Below, piece by piece: positions 1-8,102 of a stretch of 64,000 nucleotides of DNA (position 1 is the stretch's first letter; each line of letters begins with the position of its first letter). The position numbers and the translations under genes were made by a program. Origin of the DNA: SIG440 sp045120135 (GTDB lineage Bacteria > Bacillota > Clostridia > Monoglobales > Monoglobaceae). The DNA lies in NCBI GenBank assembly GCA_045120135.1, contig JBGVEN010000001.1, positions 124,001 through 188,000 on the forward strand, read 5' to 3'. The notes under the pieces are model-generated. The model saw only the letters and a program-made list of their open reading frames with translations. It did not search any database and was not told the DNA's origin.

Positions 1-2
1 AG

Positions 3-1397
3 TATCCTATCCCCACATACTCAATTACAAAGGATTTTGACTGGTCAGAAACAGAGAACAATAAGCTTCTCTTTGAAATGACCTCAAAATATGGTACACC
101 ATATTTCTCGAACTATATCAACAGTGATATGGAACCCAGCGACATCAGAAGTATGTGCTGCCGCCTAAGACTTGACCTCCGTGAACTCAGAAAGAAGACA
201 GGCGGATTCTTCGGCAGTGGTGAAAGCACCGGTTCAGTTGGTGTTGTAACAATCAATATGCCCAGAATTGCATATCTTGCAGCTAACGAAGAGGATTTCT
301 TCAGAAGACTCAATAAGCTTATGGATATTTCGGCGCGCTCACTCAGTATTAAGAGAAACGTTATTACCAAGCTTCTTGACGAAGGACTTTATCCGTATAC
401 CAAGCGTTATCTTGGTTCATTTGAAAACCATTTCTCAACAATCGGTCTTATTGGTATGAACGAAGTGGGCCTGAATGCAAAATGGCTTGGCAAGGATATG
501 ACCGCAAAGGAAACACAGGAATTCACAAAGAAAGTTCTCAACCATATGCGTGAAAGACTGTCCGACTATCAGGAAAAATACGGTGACCTTTATAACCTTG
601 AAGCAACTCCGGCAGAATCAACAACATATCGTTTTGCAAAGCATGATGTAAAGAGATATCCCGAAATCATTACAGCTGCAGAGGAAGGCGGAACACCTTA
701 TTACACCAACAGCTCACACCTCCCAGTTAACTATACAAATGATGTGTTTGATGCCCTTGATATTCAGGACGAACTGCAAACCCTCTATACATCGGGTACA
801 GTATTCCACGCATTTATCGGTGAAAAGCTTCCTGATTGGAGCGCAGCCGCAAGCCTTGTGAGAAAGATTGCGGAAAATTATGAGCTTCCGTATTACACGC
901 TGTCCCCCACATACTCGGTATGTAAGGACCATGGTTACCTTAACGGCGAACAGAAAGTTTGTCCTATTTGTGGCGGCAGAACAGAGGTTTACAGTCGTAT
1001 AACAGGCTACTACCGTCCGGTAGGTAACTGGAACGATGGTAAGACTCAGGAATACAAGGAACGCAAGCTTTATGATATAAAGAACTCGGTTCTTAAGAAA
1101 AAGGCAGAGGGCAAGATTGCGGAAACACCTGTTATGGAGGTAACTCCGGCTTGTGACGAGGGTGAAGAAAGAGTTATGCTCTTTACAACAAAGACCTGTC
1201 CCAACTGTAAAGCTGCAGCGTCCGTGCTTGAAAAGAACAATGTTGGTTATACTAAGATTGATGCTGAAGACAATGCAGAAACATCAAAGGGTTATGACAT
1301 CCGTCAGGCACCCACTCTGATTGTTGAAAAGGATGGCAAGGTTATGAAGTTTGCCGGAATGTCCGAAATCAAAAAATATACAGACAGCATTAAATAG
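3..1397 (+). CDS. nrdD: Anaerobic ribonucleoside-triphosphate reductase, 3' part, with fused redoxin domain
   Basis: The reading frame is open from base 3 through the window edge, so this is the C-terminal 464 residues of a class III ribonucleotide reductase, which makes dNTPs under anaerobic conditions using a glycyl radical. Visible are the C-terminal zinc site (Cys pairs around CKDHG and CPICGG) and the glycyl radical motif RITGYY, with the radical Gly codon at 1005-1007. NrdD normally ends soon after that motif. Here a linker of about 45 residues leads to a redoxin-like domain of about 75 residues with a CPNC active site (bases 1197-1208). The thioredoxin reductase gene starts 29 bases downstream, suggesting the fused domain passes electrons from TrxB to the reductase. 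The identification is firm; the electron route is inferred. Confidence 0.95.
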   Translation, partial: YPIPTYSITKDFDWSETENNKLLFEMTSKYGTPYFSNYINSDMEPSDIRSMCCRLRLDLRELRKKTGGFFGSGESTGSVGVVTINMPRIAYLAANEEDFFRRLNKLMDISARSLSIKRNVITKLLDEGLYPYTKRYLGSFENHFSTIGLIGMNEVGLNAKWLGKDMTAKETQEFTKKVLNHMRERLSDYQEKYGDLYNLEATPAESTTYRFAKHDVKRYPEIITAAEEGGTPYYTNSSHLPVNYTNDVFDALDIQDELQTLYTSGTVFHAFIGEKLPDWSAAASLVRKIAENYELPYYTLSPTYSVCKDHGYLNGEQKVCPICGGRTEVYSRITGYYRPVGNWNDGKTQEYKERKLYDIKNSVLKKKAEGKIAETPVMEVTPACDEGEERVMLFTTKTCPNCKAAASVLEKNNVGYTKIDAEDNAETSKGYDIRQAPTLIVEKDGKVMKFAGMSEIKKYTDSIK

Positions 1398-1426
1398 TAC
1401 ACATTTGAGGGAAAGGAAAATCATAA

Positions 1427-2335
1427 ATGTATGATATAATTATAATCGGCGGAGGTCCTGCGGGACTTACCGCCGCCCTCTATGCGCTCAGGGCGGAAAA
1501 GTCGGTTCTGGTCCTTGAAAAGTCGGGACTTGGCGGTCAGATTGCCCTCTCCGGAAAGATAGAGAATTTTCCGGGTGTTGCGCAGATGAGCGGAGCAGAG
1601 TTTGCTGAGACCCTTTCGGGTCAGGTTGAAGCCCTTGGCGGTCAGATTGAGTATGAGGCAGCTCTTGAAATTAAAGACGGGGCGATTAAAACGGTTGTAA
1701 CCGATTTTGGTGAGTATCAAGCTAAAAGTGTAATTATCGCAACCGGAGTTCAGAACAGACGGCTTGGAGTAAAAGGTGAGGACGAATTTATCGGCAGAGG
1801 CGTTTCGTTCTGTGCGGTGTGTGACGGAGCTTTTTACAAAGGTAAAACAGTTGCAGTGATTGGTGGCGGTAACACTGCGGTTGAAGATGCGGAATATCTT
1901 TCGGATATTGCTGAGAAGGTATATCTTATCCATCGCAGAGACGCATTTCGCGCTGAAGAAAAGTTGGTAAAGCGCCTTGCGGAAAAACCAAATGTAGAAT
2001 TTGTTCTTGACACGACAGTTCAGGAATTTTGCGGCGGTGCGGATGGAATAAGCGGAATTGATGTTGTCAGTGTGAAAACTAATGCAGTTCGCCGTATTGC
2101 TCTTGACGGAGTATTTGTGGCCGTAGGTCAGATTCCACAGAACGATATGTTCAAAGGGTTAATCGCAATTGATGACGGAGGCTTTATTTCAGCCGGCGAA
2201 AATTGCTTTACCGATAAAAAAGGAATCTTTGTTGCAGGCGATTGCCGTAACAAAACTGTCCGGCAGCTGACAACAGCGGTTGGTGACGGAAGCGTAGCTG
2301 CTCTTGCTGCTTGCGCATATGTAAGTGAAAACTAA
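1427..2335 (+). CDS. trxB: Thioredoxin reductase (NADPH/flavin type)
   Basis: This is a 302-residue low-molecular-weight thioredoxin reductase of normal family length. It has the FAD-binding GGGPAG at residues 8-13, the redox pair C129-A-V-C132 followed by DG, a second nucleotide-binding GGGN motif, and the C-terminal FVAGDCR FAD motif. It transfers electrons from NAD(P)H through FAD to thioredoxin or glutaredoxin-like partners. A GGGAAAGGAAA ribosome site precedes the ATG. It follows the redoxin-fused nrdD by 29 bases and is closed by a terminator, so the two genes probably form the end of one transcript. The natural partner may be the CPNC domain of that NrdD. Confidence 0.95.
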   Translation: MYDIIIIGGGPAGLTAALYALRAEKSVLVLEKSGLGGQIALSGKIENFPGVAQMSGAEFAETLSGQVEALGGQIEYEAALEIKDGAIKTVVTDFGEYQAKSVIIATGVQNRRLGVKGEDEFIGRGVSFCAVCDGAFYKGKTVAVIGGGNTAVEDAEYLSDIAEKVYLIHRRDAFRAEEKLVKRLAEKPNVEFVLDTTVQEFCGGADGISGIDVVSVKTNAVRRIALDGVFVAVGQIPQNDMFKGLIAIDDGGFISAGENCFTDKKGIFVAGDCRNKTVRQLTTAVGDGSVAALAACAYVSEN

Positions 2336-2339
2336 TATA

Positions 2340-2384
2340 AGAACTGTGATAAAATGTTGGAGTTTTACCACAGTTCTTTTTGTT
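2340..2384 (+). terminator. Rho-independent terminator after trxB
   Basis: A 15-bp stem with one mismatch (2340-2354 pairing with 2363-2377) and an 8-base loop is followed directly by a T-rich run. It separates the nrdD-trxB unit from the microcompartment locus. Confidence 0.9.
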
Positions 2385-2428
2385 TTCTTTGAAAAATGAA
2401 GTTTTATCTTTTTTTTTCTGTGAATGTA

Positions 2429-2457
2429 TTGACATTTTTTTGTTTTTGTTGTAATAT
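2429..2457 (+). promoter_or_regulatory. Sigma-A promoter of the microcompartment operon
   Basis: A perfect -35 TTGACA (2429-2434) is separated by exactly 17 bases from TAATAT (2452-2457). The expected start site near 2463-2465 gives a 5' leader of about 50 bases before the GTG start of the dehydratase at 2513. No catabolite-repression (cre) palindrome was recognised around it. Confidence 0.8.
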
Positions 2458-2512
2458 GTATTTGTTAAATTATGAATTAAGATGTAATTTTCCGAAGATG
2501 GGAGGAATTGCA

Positions 2513-5035
2513 GTGGTTAAATTTTATACAAAGGATATTGAAAAGTCACCCAGAATTGAAAAACTGAAAAGCGCATTATATGCAAAAATGCCGGAGATAG
2601 AGGCTGACAGAGCTGTCTTGGTGACCGAGGCGTACAGGGAAACGGAAGGACTGCCGGTTATTCTGCGACGTTCAAAAGCGTATAAGAAAATTCTTGAAAA
2701 CATTCCTGTAACAATCCGTGATGATGAACTCATTGTAGGTAGTGCAACAAGGGCGCCCCGCGGTTGTCAGGTATTTCCTGAATTTTCATACAAATGGCTT
2801 GAGTCCGAGCTTGATACTGTTGAAAAAAGGACTGCAGACCCATTCTACATAGCAGAGGAAACCAAGCAGACCCTGCGTGAAGTGTATAAGTATTGGGATG
2901 GTAAAACTACAAGTGACCTTGCCACGGCGTATATGCGTCCTGAAACCTTGCAGGCGATTGAACATAATATCTTTACACCGGGTAATTACTTCTATAACGG
3001 GGTTGGACATGTTACTGTTAATTATGGGGAAATTCTTAAAATTGGGTTTGACGGTATAATAAAAAAGGCAAAATCGGAGCTTGATAATATTGATATAAAG
3101 GCTGAAAATGCTTGTGAAAAAAGAATGTTTCTTGAGGCGGTTATTGAAAGCTTTGAAGCGTCAATTAATTATGCGCGCAGATATTCACAGCTTGCATTTA
3201 ATATGGCTAAGAACTGCAGTGATGCGACAAGACGCAGCGAGCTTGAACAAATAGGTAAAATTTGCGGAAGAGTTCCGGAATTTGGGGCGGAAAGCTTTTA
3301 TGAGGCGTGCCAATCGTTCTGGTTTGTGCAGATGCTTCTTCAGATAGAATCAAGCGGACACTCGATTTCACCAGGTCGTTTTGATGTGTATATGTATCCG
3401 TATTTTGAAAAAGATTTGGCAAACGGACAGATAACCCGAGAATTTGCTCAGGAACTTATGGATTGTATATGGATTAAGCTGAACGATTTGAATAAATGCA
3501 GAGACGCGGCATCTGCAGAAGGCTTTGCGGGATACAGTCTGTTTCAGAATCTCATTGCAGGCGGACAGGATAAAAACGGTGAAGATATAACAAATGACTT
3601 GTCTTTTATGTGTATAAACTCATCAATGCATGTTATGTTGCCGCAACCATCACTTTCGGTTCGTGTGTGGAACAAAACACCTCATGAGCTTTTAGTTAAA
3701 GCGGCAGAGCTGACCAGAACAGGAAGCGGTCTTCCGGCATATTACAATGATGAAGTAATAATTCCGGCACTTATAAGTCGCGGACTTACTCTTGAAGATG
3801 CTCGTGAATACAACATTATCGGTTGTGTTGAACCTCAAAAGTCCGGCAAAACCGAAGGCTGGCACGATGCGGCATTCTTTAATATGTGCAGACCCCTTGA
3901 ATTGGTGTTCTCAAACGGTATGGACGAGGGTAAACAGATAAGTATTAAAACCGGAGAGGTTGAAAATATGAATTCGTTTGACGAATTCTATGATGCATAC
4001 AAGGCACAGATGGAATATATGATTTCGTTGCTTGTAGATGCAGATAATGCAATTGATATGGCGCATGCAAAACGCTGCCCGTTACCATTCCTTTCGGGTA
4101 TGATTGAAGATTGTATCGGCAGAGGAAAAAGCGTTCAGGAAGGCGGTGCAATATATAACTTTACCGGACCGCAGGGATTTGGAATTGCCAATATGACGGA
4201 TGCGTTGTATGCTATAAAGAAGCTTGTTTTTGAGGAACGCAAATTCACCCTTACAGAGCTTAAAGAAGCTCTTTTGAACAACTTTGGGAAAAAAGAAACT
4301 GCAGATGATGCAAAGGCGATAACTATTGGTGTGGTTAAGGGTCTTGCGGAAAAAGGCGTTGAGGTCACCGAGGAACAAATAGCGAACATTTACAAAAATG
4401 TAAGCGGTGGCAGCTTTTCAGCTGATGGAAGATGTTCGGAAATTCTTCGTGCAATTGAGGAAGTCCCGAAGTTTGGAAATGATATACCTGAGGTTGACGC
4501 TTTTGCGCGCGATGTTGCATATACCTATACAAAACCTCTTGAACAGTACAAAAACCCGAGAGGCGGTATCTTCCAGGCGGGTCTGTATCCTGTTTCGGCA
4601 AATGTGCCGCTTGGTGCACAGACAGGGGCAACTCCGGATGGAAGATATGCAAAAACTCCTATTGCAGACGGGGTGTCACCTGCGGCAGGCAGAGATGTAA
4701 ATGGCCCGACAGCTGCGGCAAACTCTGTGGCAAAGCTTGACCACTATATTGCCTCGAACGGTACTTTGTTCAATATGAAGTTCCACCCATCAGCTCTTGA
4801 GGGCGTTTCGGGAATAGAAAGCTTTGTTGCACTTATACGCGGATATTTTGACCAGAAAGGTTCACATATGCAGTTTAATGTTGTAAGCCGTGAAACACTT
4901 CTTGATGCACAAAAGCATCCCGAAAATTATAAGAACCTTGTTGTCCGTGTTGCGGGATACAGTGCTTTGTTTACAACACTCTCAAAATCACTGCAGGATG
5001 ATATTATTAACAGAACCGAACAAAAGGGATTTTAG
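2513..5035 (+). CDS. Glycyl radical 1,2-propanediol dehydratase (B12-independent), microcompartment signature enzyme
   Basis: This is an 840-residue glycyl radical enzyme of the diol dehydratase group. The thiyl Cys is C438 with E440 in the motif GCVEP, followed by a GWHDAAFFN stretch; H166 lies in GVGHVTVNY; the glycyl radical is G815 in RVAGYSALF. As far as I recall, H166, C438 and E440 have the same numbers in the Roseburia inulinivorans propanediol dehydratase, which supports the GTG start at 2513 (GGGAGG at 2500-2505, 7 bases away). The frame extends upstream to an ATG at 2396, but that lies before the predicted transcription start. The expected reaction is 1,2-propanediol to propanal and water. 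The activase gene follows by 2 bases, and aldolase, aldehyde dehydrogenase and shell genes lie downstream. Choline lyase is less likely given the aldolase neighbour. Confidence 0.88.
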   Translation: MVKFYTKDIEKSPRIEKLKSALYAKMPEIEADRAVLVTEAYRETEGLPVILRRSKAYKKILENIPVTIRDDELIVGSATRAPRGCQVFPEFSYKWLESELDTVEKRTADPFYIAEETKQTLREVYKYWDGKTTSDLATAYMRPETLQAIEHNIFTPGNYFYNGVGHVTVNYGEILKIGFDGIIKKAKSELDNIDIKAENACEKRMFLEAVIESFEASINYARRYSQLAFNMAKNCSDATRRSELEQIGKICGRVPEFGAESFYEACQSFWFVQMLLQIESSGHSISPGRFDVYMYPYFEKDLANGQITREFAQELMDCIWIKLNDLNKCRDAASAEGFAGYSLFQNLIAGGQDKNGEDITNDLSFMCINSSMHVMLPQPSLSVRVWNKTPHELLVKAAELTRTGSGLPAYYNDEVIIPALISRGLTLEDAREYNIIGCVEPQKSGKTEGWHDAAFFNMCRPLELVFSNGMDEGKQISIKTGEVENMNSFDEFYDAYKAQMEYMISLLVDADNAIDMAHAKRCPLPFLSGMIEDCIGRGKSVQEGGAIYNFTGPQGFGIANMTDALYAIKKLVFEERKFTLTELKEALLNNFGKKETADDAKAITIGVVKGLAEKGVEVTEEQIANIYKNVSGGSFSADGRCSEILRAIEEVPKFGNDIPEVDAFARDVAYTYTKPLEQYKNPRGGIFQAGLYPVSANVPLGAQTGATPDGRYAKTPIADGVSPAAGRDVNGPTAAANSVAKLDHYIASNGTLFNMKFHPSALEGVSGIESFVALIRGYFDQKGSHMQFNVVSRETLLDAQKHPENYKNLVVRVAGYSALFTTLSKSLQDDIINRTEQKGF

Positions 5036-5037
5036 AT

Positions 5038-5829
5038 ATGAACAATGATTACTTAAAACGGACAGGCAGAATATTTGATATTCAGCGGTTTTCGGTTCAT
5101 GACGGACCGGGGGTCCGGACAATCGTATTTTTAAAAGGTTGTTTTTTGCGCTGTAAATGGTGTTGCAATCCTGAATCTCAGCGTTATGATGTTGAAACCA
5201 TGACGGTGGGCGGCAAGGAAAAGATAATGGGGCGCGATGTGACTGTTGAAGAAATAATAGACGTTGTTGAAAAAGACAGGATATACTATCGCAGGTCAGG
5301 CGGCGGTCTTACTCTGTCGGGCGGTGAATGTCTGGCACAACCGGAATTTGCTGCTGCAATTTTAAAAGCGTGCCACGAAAGAGGTATAAATACGGCGATT
5401 GAGTCAACGGGCTTTGCTGCTTTTGAGAAGATTGAAATGCTTCTTCCGCATCTTGATTTGTTCCTGATGGATATTAAGCACATAAACAGCGAAAAACATA
5501 AGGCTTACACTACGCAGTCCAATGCACTTATTTTAGAAAATGCAAAAAAAATTGCACAGCGTGCAAAAGAGCTTATTATAAGAGTTCCTGTTATACCGGG
5601 CTTTAATGATTCAGAGTCTGAGATTCGTGACATTGCACTATTTGCAAGGGGTCTACAAACGGTAAAGGAACTGCATCTTCTGCCGTATCATCGTCTTGGC
5701 GAGGTCAAGTACGAGGGCTTGGGCAGAACTTACGAAATGAAAAATGCGGAGCTGATACCGTCTGAGCATATTGAAAGACTTAAATGTGTGGTGGAAGCTA
5801 CTGGTCTTATTTGTAAGACAGGAGGTTGA
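5038..5829 (+). CDS. Glycyl radical enzyme activase (radical SAM)
   Basis: This 263-residue radical SAM protein installs the glycyl radical on the adjacent dehydratase. The [4Fe-4S]/SAM motif is C35-x3-C39-x2-C42, preceded by HDGPGVRT; a GGE-type SAM motif (LSGGE) lies near residue 95. Activases of diol dehydratases, choline lyase and benzylsuccinate synthase usually carry an inserted ferredoxin-like domain with eight more cysteines after this motif. Here only about 35 residues without a cysteine cluster separate CCNPE from the SAM motif, so the protein resembles the compact pyruvate formate-lyase activase. It starts 2 bases after the dehydratase stop and is surely co-transcribed with it. Confidence 0.92.
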   Translation: MNNDYLKRTGRIFDIQRFSVHDGPGVRTIVFLKGCFLRCKWCCNPESQRYDVETMTVGGKEKIMGRDVTVEEIIDVVEKDRIYYRRSGGGLTLSGGECLAQPEFAAAILKACHERGINTAIESTGFAAFEKIEMLLPHLDLFLMDIKHINSEKHKAYTTQSNALILENAKKIAQRAKELIIRVPVIPGFNDSESEIRDIALFARGLQTVKELHLLPYHRLGEVKYEGLGRTYEMKNAELIPSEHIERLKCVVEATGLICKTGG

Positions 5830-5833
5830 TTAA

Positions 5834-6205
5834 ATGGCAGATTTTATGGATATGAACGACAGAATGAGAATTATTCAGGAACTTGTTCCGGGCAAGCAGA
5901 TAACCCTTGCTCATATAATAGCCAATCCGGACAAAATTCTCTATAAAAAGCTGGGCCTTGACCCATCAATAGATTATGCAAAGTCGGCTATTGGTATAGT
6001 AACTATGTCTCCTGCTGAGACTTCGATTATTGCGGCGGATATTGCGATTAAGGCGTCAGGCTCTGAAATAGGGTTTGTTGACCGTTTCAGTGGCACACTT
6101 ATTGTTACCGGAACAGTTTCGGAGGTTGAGGCAGCGCTCAGGGCTCTTTGCGAATATTCGGAGAGCACTCTTGGCTTTACGGTGTGTCCTATAACAAAAA
6201 CATAA
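5834..6205 (+). CDS. EutS/PduU-type circularly permuted BMC shell protein
   Basis: This 123-residue shell protein has the layout of PduU/EutS. The N-terminus reads IIQELVPGKQITLAHIIANP, followed by a BMC fold, and the protein ends in a CPITKT tail, so the BMC secondary-structure elements are permuted relative to PduA. In characterised PduU the N-terminal strands form a beta-barrel plugging the hexamer pore. It is a structural part of the shell, not an enzyme. An AGGAGG-like site lies 8 bases before the ATG. The last base of its stop codon is the first base of the ATG of the following GTPase gene, so the two are translationally coupled, as the eutS-eutP and pduU-pduV pairs are neighbours in classical loci. 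Confidence 0.9.
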   Translation: MADFMDMNDRMRIIQELVPGKQITLAHIIANPDKILYKKLGLDPSIDYAKSAIGIVTMSPAETSIIAADIAIKASGSEIGFVDRFSGTLIVTGTVSEVEAALRALCEYSESTLGFTVCPITKT

Positions 6206-6633
6206 TGAAAAAGCTTATACTTGTCGGCAGAAGTGGCAGCGGAAAGACTACGCTAACCCAGGCTTTGAAAGGCGAAACATTAGGTTATCACAAAACTCAG
6301 TACATTAATTATTATGATGCAATAATTGATACACCCGGCGAATATGCAGAAAACAAAGAGCTTGCAAGAGCTCTCGCCCTTTATTCGTATGAGGCGGATG
6401 TTGTGGGACTTCTTCTTTCTGCAACAGAACAGTACTCTTTGTATAGTCCGTGTTGTACAGCTCAGGCAAACCGAGAGGTTGTGGGAATTGTAACCAGAAT
6501 CGACCATCCTGATGCAGATTCGGACAAAGCCGCAAATTGGCTAAGACTTGCCGGTTGCGAAAAGGTGTTTTTTACATCTGCGGTGACGGGTGAGGGTATT
6601 GATGAATTGTTGGAACATTTAAAAAAAGAATAA
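6205..6633 (+). CDS. EutP/PduV-like small GTPase
   Basis: This 142-residue Ras-like GTPase starts at the ATG in the overlap TAATG with the shell gene; the longer frame from 6148 would run inside that gene. It has a P-loop GRSGSGKTT at residues 8-16, DTPGE as the G3 motif and TRID in the position of NKxD. PduV/EutP proteins associate with microcompartments and have been linked to positioning or shell assembly, but their exact role is not settled. It closes the first transcription unit of the locus: an AT-rich gap with its own promoter follows. No terminator hairpin was seen after it, so read-through into the next unit is likely. Confidence 0.88.
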   Translation: MKKLILVGRSGSGKTTLTQALKGETLGYHKTQYINYYDAIIDTPGEYAENKELARALALYSYEADVVGLLLSATEQYSLYSPCCTAQANREVVGIVTRIDHPDADSDKAANWLRLAGCEKVFFTSAVTGEGIDELLEHLKKE

Positions 6634-6680
6634 AAACCCACAAAAAAATACAAAAACAAAGAAAAACACAAATAAAACTA

Positions 6681-6709
6681 TTGACATAGCCAGAAAATTA
6701 TGTTAGAAT
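6681..6709 (+). promoter_or_regulatory. Second sigma-A promoter inside the microcompartment locus
   Basis: TTGACA (6681-6686), a 17-base spacer and TAGAAT (6704-6709), with TG one base upstream of the -10 (extended -10), form a near-consensus promoter. Transcription should begin near 6716, which rules out the in-frame ATG at 6717 as the aldolase start. It drives the aldolase, enzymes and most shell genes separately from the dehydratase/activase unit. Confidence 0.78.
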
Positions 6710-6764
6710 ATAGTCAATGCAAAAGCAAATAAAGAAAATTAAAGATATAAAGGAGTGTTTGACA

Positions 6765-7571
6765 ATGATGTCAGAATACGAAATCAAAAAACAGATCTGT
6801 GACATTGGTAAAAGAATTTACGACAGAAGAATGGTTGCTGCAAACGATGGTAACATATCGGTTAAAATCTCCGATAATGAATTTCTTTGCACCCCCACAG
6901 GTGTAAGTAAGGGTTTTATGACACCTGAATACATCTGTAAGATTGACGGTGACGGAAATGTTCTTCAGGCAAATAAGGGCTTCAAGCCTTCATCCGAGAT
7001 AAAGATGCATCTCAGAGTTTACAAGCATCGTCCCGATGTTCAGGCGGTTGTTCACGCGCATCCTATCTATGCAACAAGCTTTGCTATTGCAGGTATTCCG
7101 CTGACTCAGCCGATTATGCCGGAGGCAGTTATTGCTCTTGGTTGTGTACCGATTGCTGAATACGGCACACCTTCAACAAACGAAATCCCTGATGCAGTAG
7201 AGAAGTACCTGCCCTACTACGATGCAGTTCTTCTTGAAAACCACGGTGCACTTGCTTACTCAAACTCTCTGCTTGCTGCATATCACAAGATGGAATCTCT
7301 TGAATTTTATGCAGAACTCCTGTTCCTCTCAAAACAGCTTGGTGGACCTCAGGAATTCAATAAGGAACAGATTAAAAAGCTTTATGATGTAAGACGTGCA
7401 TTCAATATGTCGGGTAAGCATCCTGCAGACCTTTGCCCCAACTACAAGGACGGTAATGTAAGCTGTCACAACTGCCACATTCCGGACTGTGCGGTAGCGG
7501 AAGATAAATCAGCAGATGCTGACCTTATTGCACAAATTACCAAAAAGGTTATGGAGCAGCTTGGTAAATAG
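6765..7571 (+). CDS. Class II aldolase (fuculose-1-phosphate/rhamnulose-1-phosphate type) with C-terminal encapsulation peptide
   Basis: This 268-residue class II aldolase is of the FucA/RhaD/AraD family. Zinc ligands are H97 and H99 in VHAHP and H160 in ENHG; E78 (PSSEIK) is the likely catalytic acid/base. It should cleave L-fuculose-1-phosphate and/or L-rhamnulose-1-phosphate to DHAP and L-lactaldehyde. The family core is about 215 residues. Here it is extended by a Cys-rich linker (C224, C234, C237, C242) and a terminal amphipathic helix, DLIAQITKKVMEQL, typical of a cargo tag for the microcompartment lumen. The start was chosen from AAGGAG at 6749-6754. Presence of this aldolase is what marks the locus as the fucose/rhamnose (GRM5-like) type, as in Clostridium phytofermentans. 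Confidence 0.9.
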   Translation: MMSEYEIKKQICDIGKRIYDRRMVAANDGNISVKISDNEFLCTPTGVSKGFMTPEYICKIDGDGNVLQANKGFKPSSEIKMHLRVYKHRPDVQAVVHAHPIYATSFAIAGIPLTQPIMPEAVIALGCVPIAEYGTPSTNEIPDAVEKYLPYYDAVLLENHGALAYSNSLLAAYHKMESLEFYAELLFLSKQLGGPQEFNKEQIKKLYDVRRAFNMSGKHPADLCPNYKDGNVSCHNCHIPDCAVAEDKSADADLIAQITKKVMEQLGK

Positions 7572-7590
7572 CTCTGGCGAGGTGTACCAA

Positions 7591-8085
7591 ATGACCGAGG
7601 AAAGAATAGCCCGTATTGTTGATGCTGTTACACGTGCAGTTCAAGCCTCAAGTGGTAAAAAAAGTTGCGGCTTCGGACTTAACGAAGCAAGAATACTCAT
7701 CCGCAAGGTAGAGGAAAAAGCGAAGACTATGGGGGTAAATGTTGTTGTTGCTGTGTCTGACCAATCCGGCAGACCTATTGCTGTGGAATGTATGGATGAT
7801 GCATACATTGCAAGCTATGACATAGCGGTTAACAAGGCGTTTACAGTTGTGTCGCTTAAGATGTCAACAAAAACACTTAGTAGTCTTGCAGCACCCGGTG
7901 CTCCGTTGTACGGTATACAGAATACAAACGATGGTAAAATAGTTATTTTTGGAGGGGGAGACCCTCTTGTATGGAATGGAAAAATCGTAGGCGGCCTTGG
8001 GGTCAGTGGAGGTTCTGAGGAGCAGGATACTGCACTTTCTGCCTATGGTGCAAGTATAATTGAAGAAATTCTGAAAAACTCTTAA
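7591..8085 (+). CDS. PduO C-terminal/GlcG (HbpS-like) domain protein with N-terminal encapsulation peptide
   Basis: This 164-residue protein starts at the ATG after GGCGAGGTG; the longer frame from 7516 would overlap the aldolase. Residues 1-16 (MTEERIARIVDAVTRA) form an amphipathic helix like a lumen-targeting tag. The rest, from about residue 28, is the GlcG/PduO-C/HbpS fold: NEARILI, AVSDQSGRP, a SYDIA-NKAFTV helix, and a Gly-rich loop IFGGGDPL, ending in GGLGVSGG. PduO-C domains bind haem or flavin-like ligands in some members, but no activity is established for the microcompartment version. The N-terminal adenosyltransferase domain of true PduO is missing, consistent with a B12-independent locus. 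Confidence 0.82.
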   Translation: MTEERIARIVDAVTRAVQASSGKKSCGFGLNEARILIRKVEEKAKTMGVNVVVAVSDQSGRPIAVECMDDAYIASYDIAVNKAFTVVSLKMSTKTLSSLAAPGAPLYGIQNTNDGKIVIFGGGDPLVWNGKIVGGLGVSGGSEEQDTALSAYGASIIEEILKNS

Positions 8086-8102
8086 GAAAGGAGAAATTCG
8101 AT

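Noticed and set aside
1421..1933. Long minus-strand frames opposite trxB, and similarly opposite ADH, aldehyde dehydrogenase, secA and others
   Set aside because: They are antisense to well-supported genes, lack ribosome sites and show no family features.
2396..2512. N-terminal extension of the dehydratase frame with a hydrophobic stretch, possible signal peptide
   Set aside because: It overlaps the -35/-10 promoter and lies upstream of the predicted transcription start; the GTG at 2513 has a good ribosome site and gives residue numbers matching the characterised enzyme.
6717..6764. Upstream in-frame ATG for the aldolase
   Set aside because: It sits at the predicted transcription start of the promoter at 6681-6709 and has no ribosome site; AAGGAG supports 6765.
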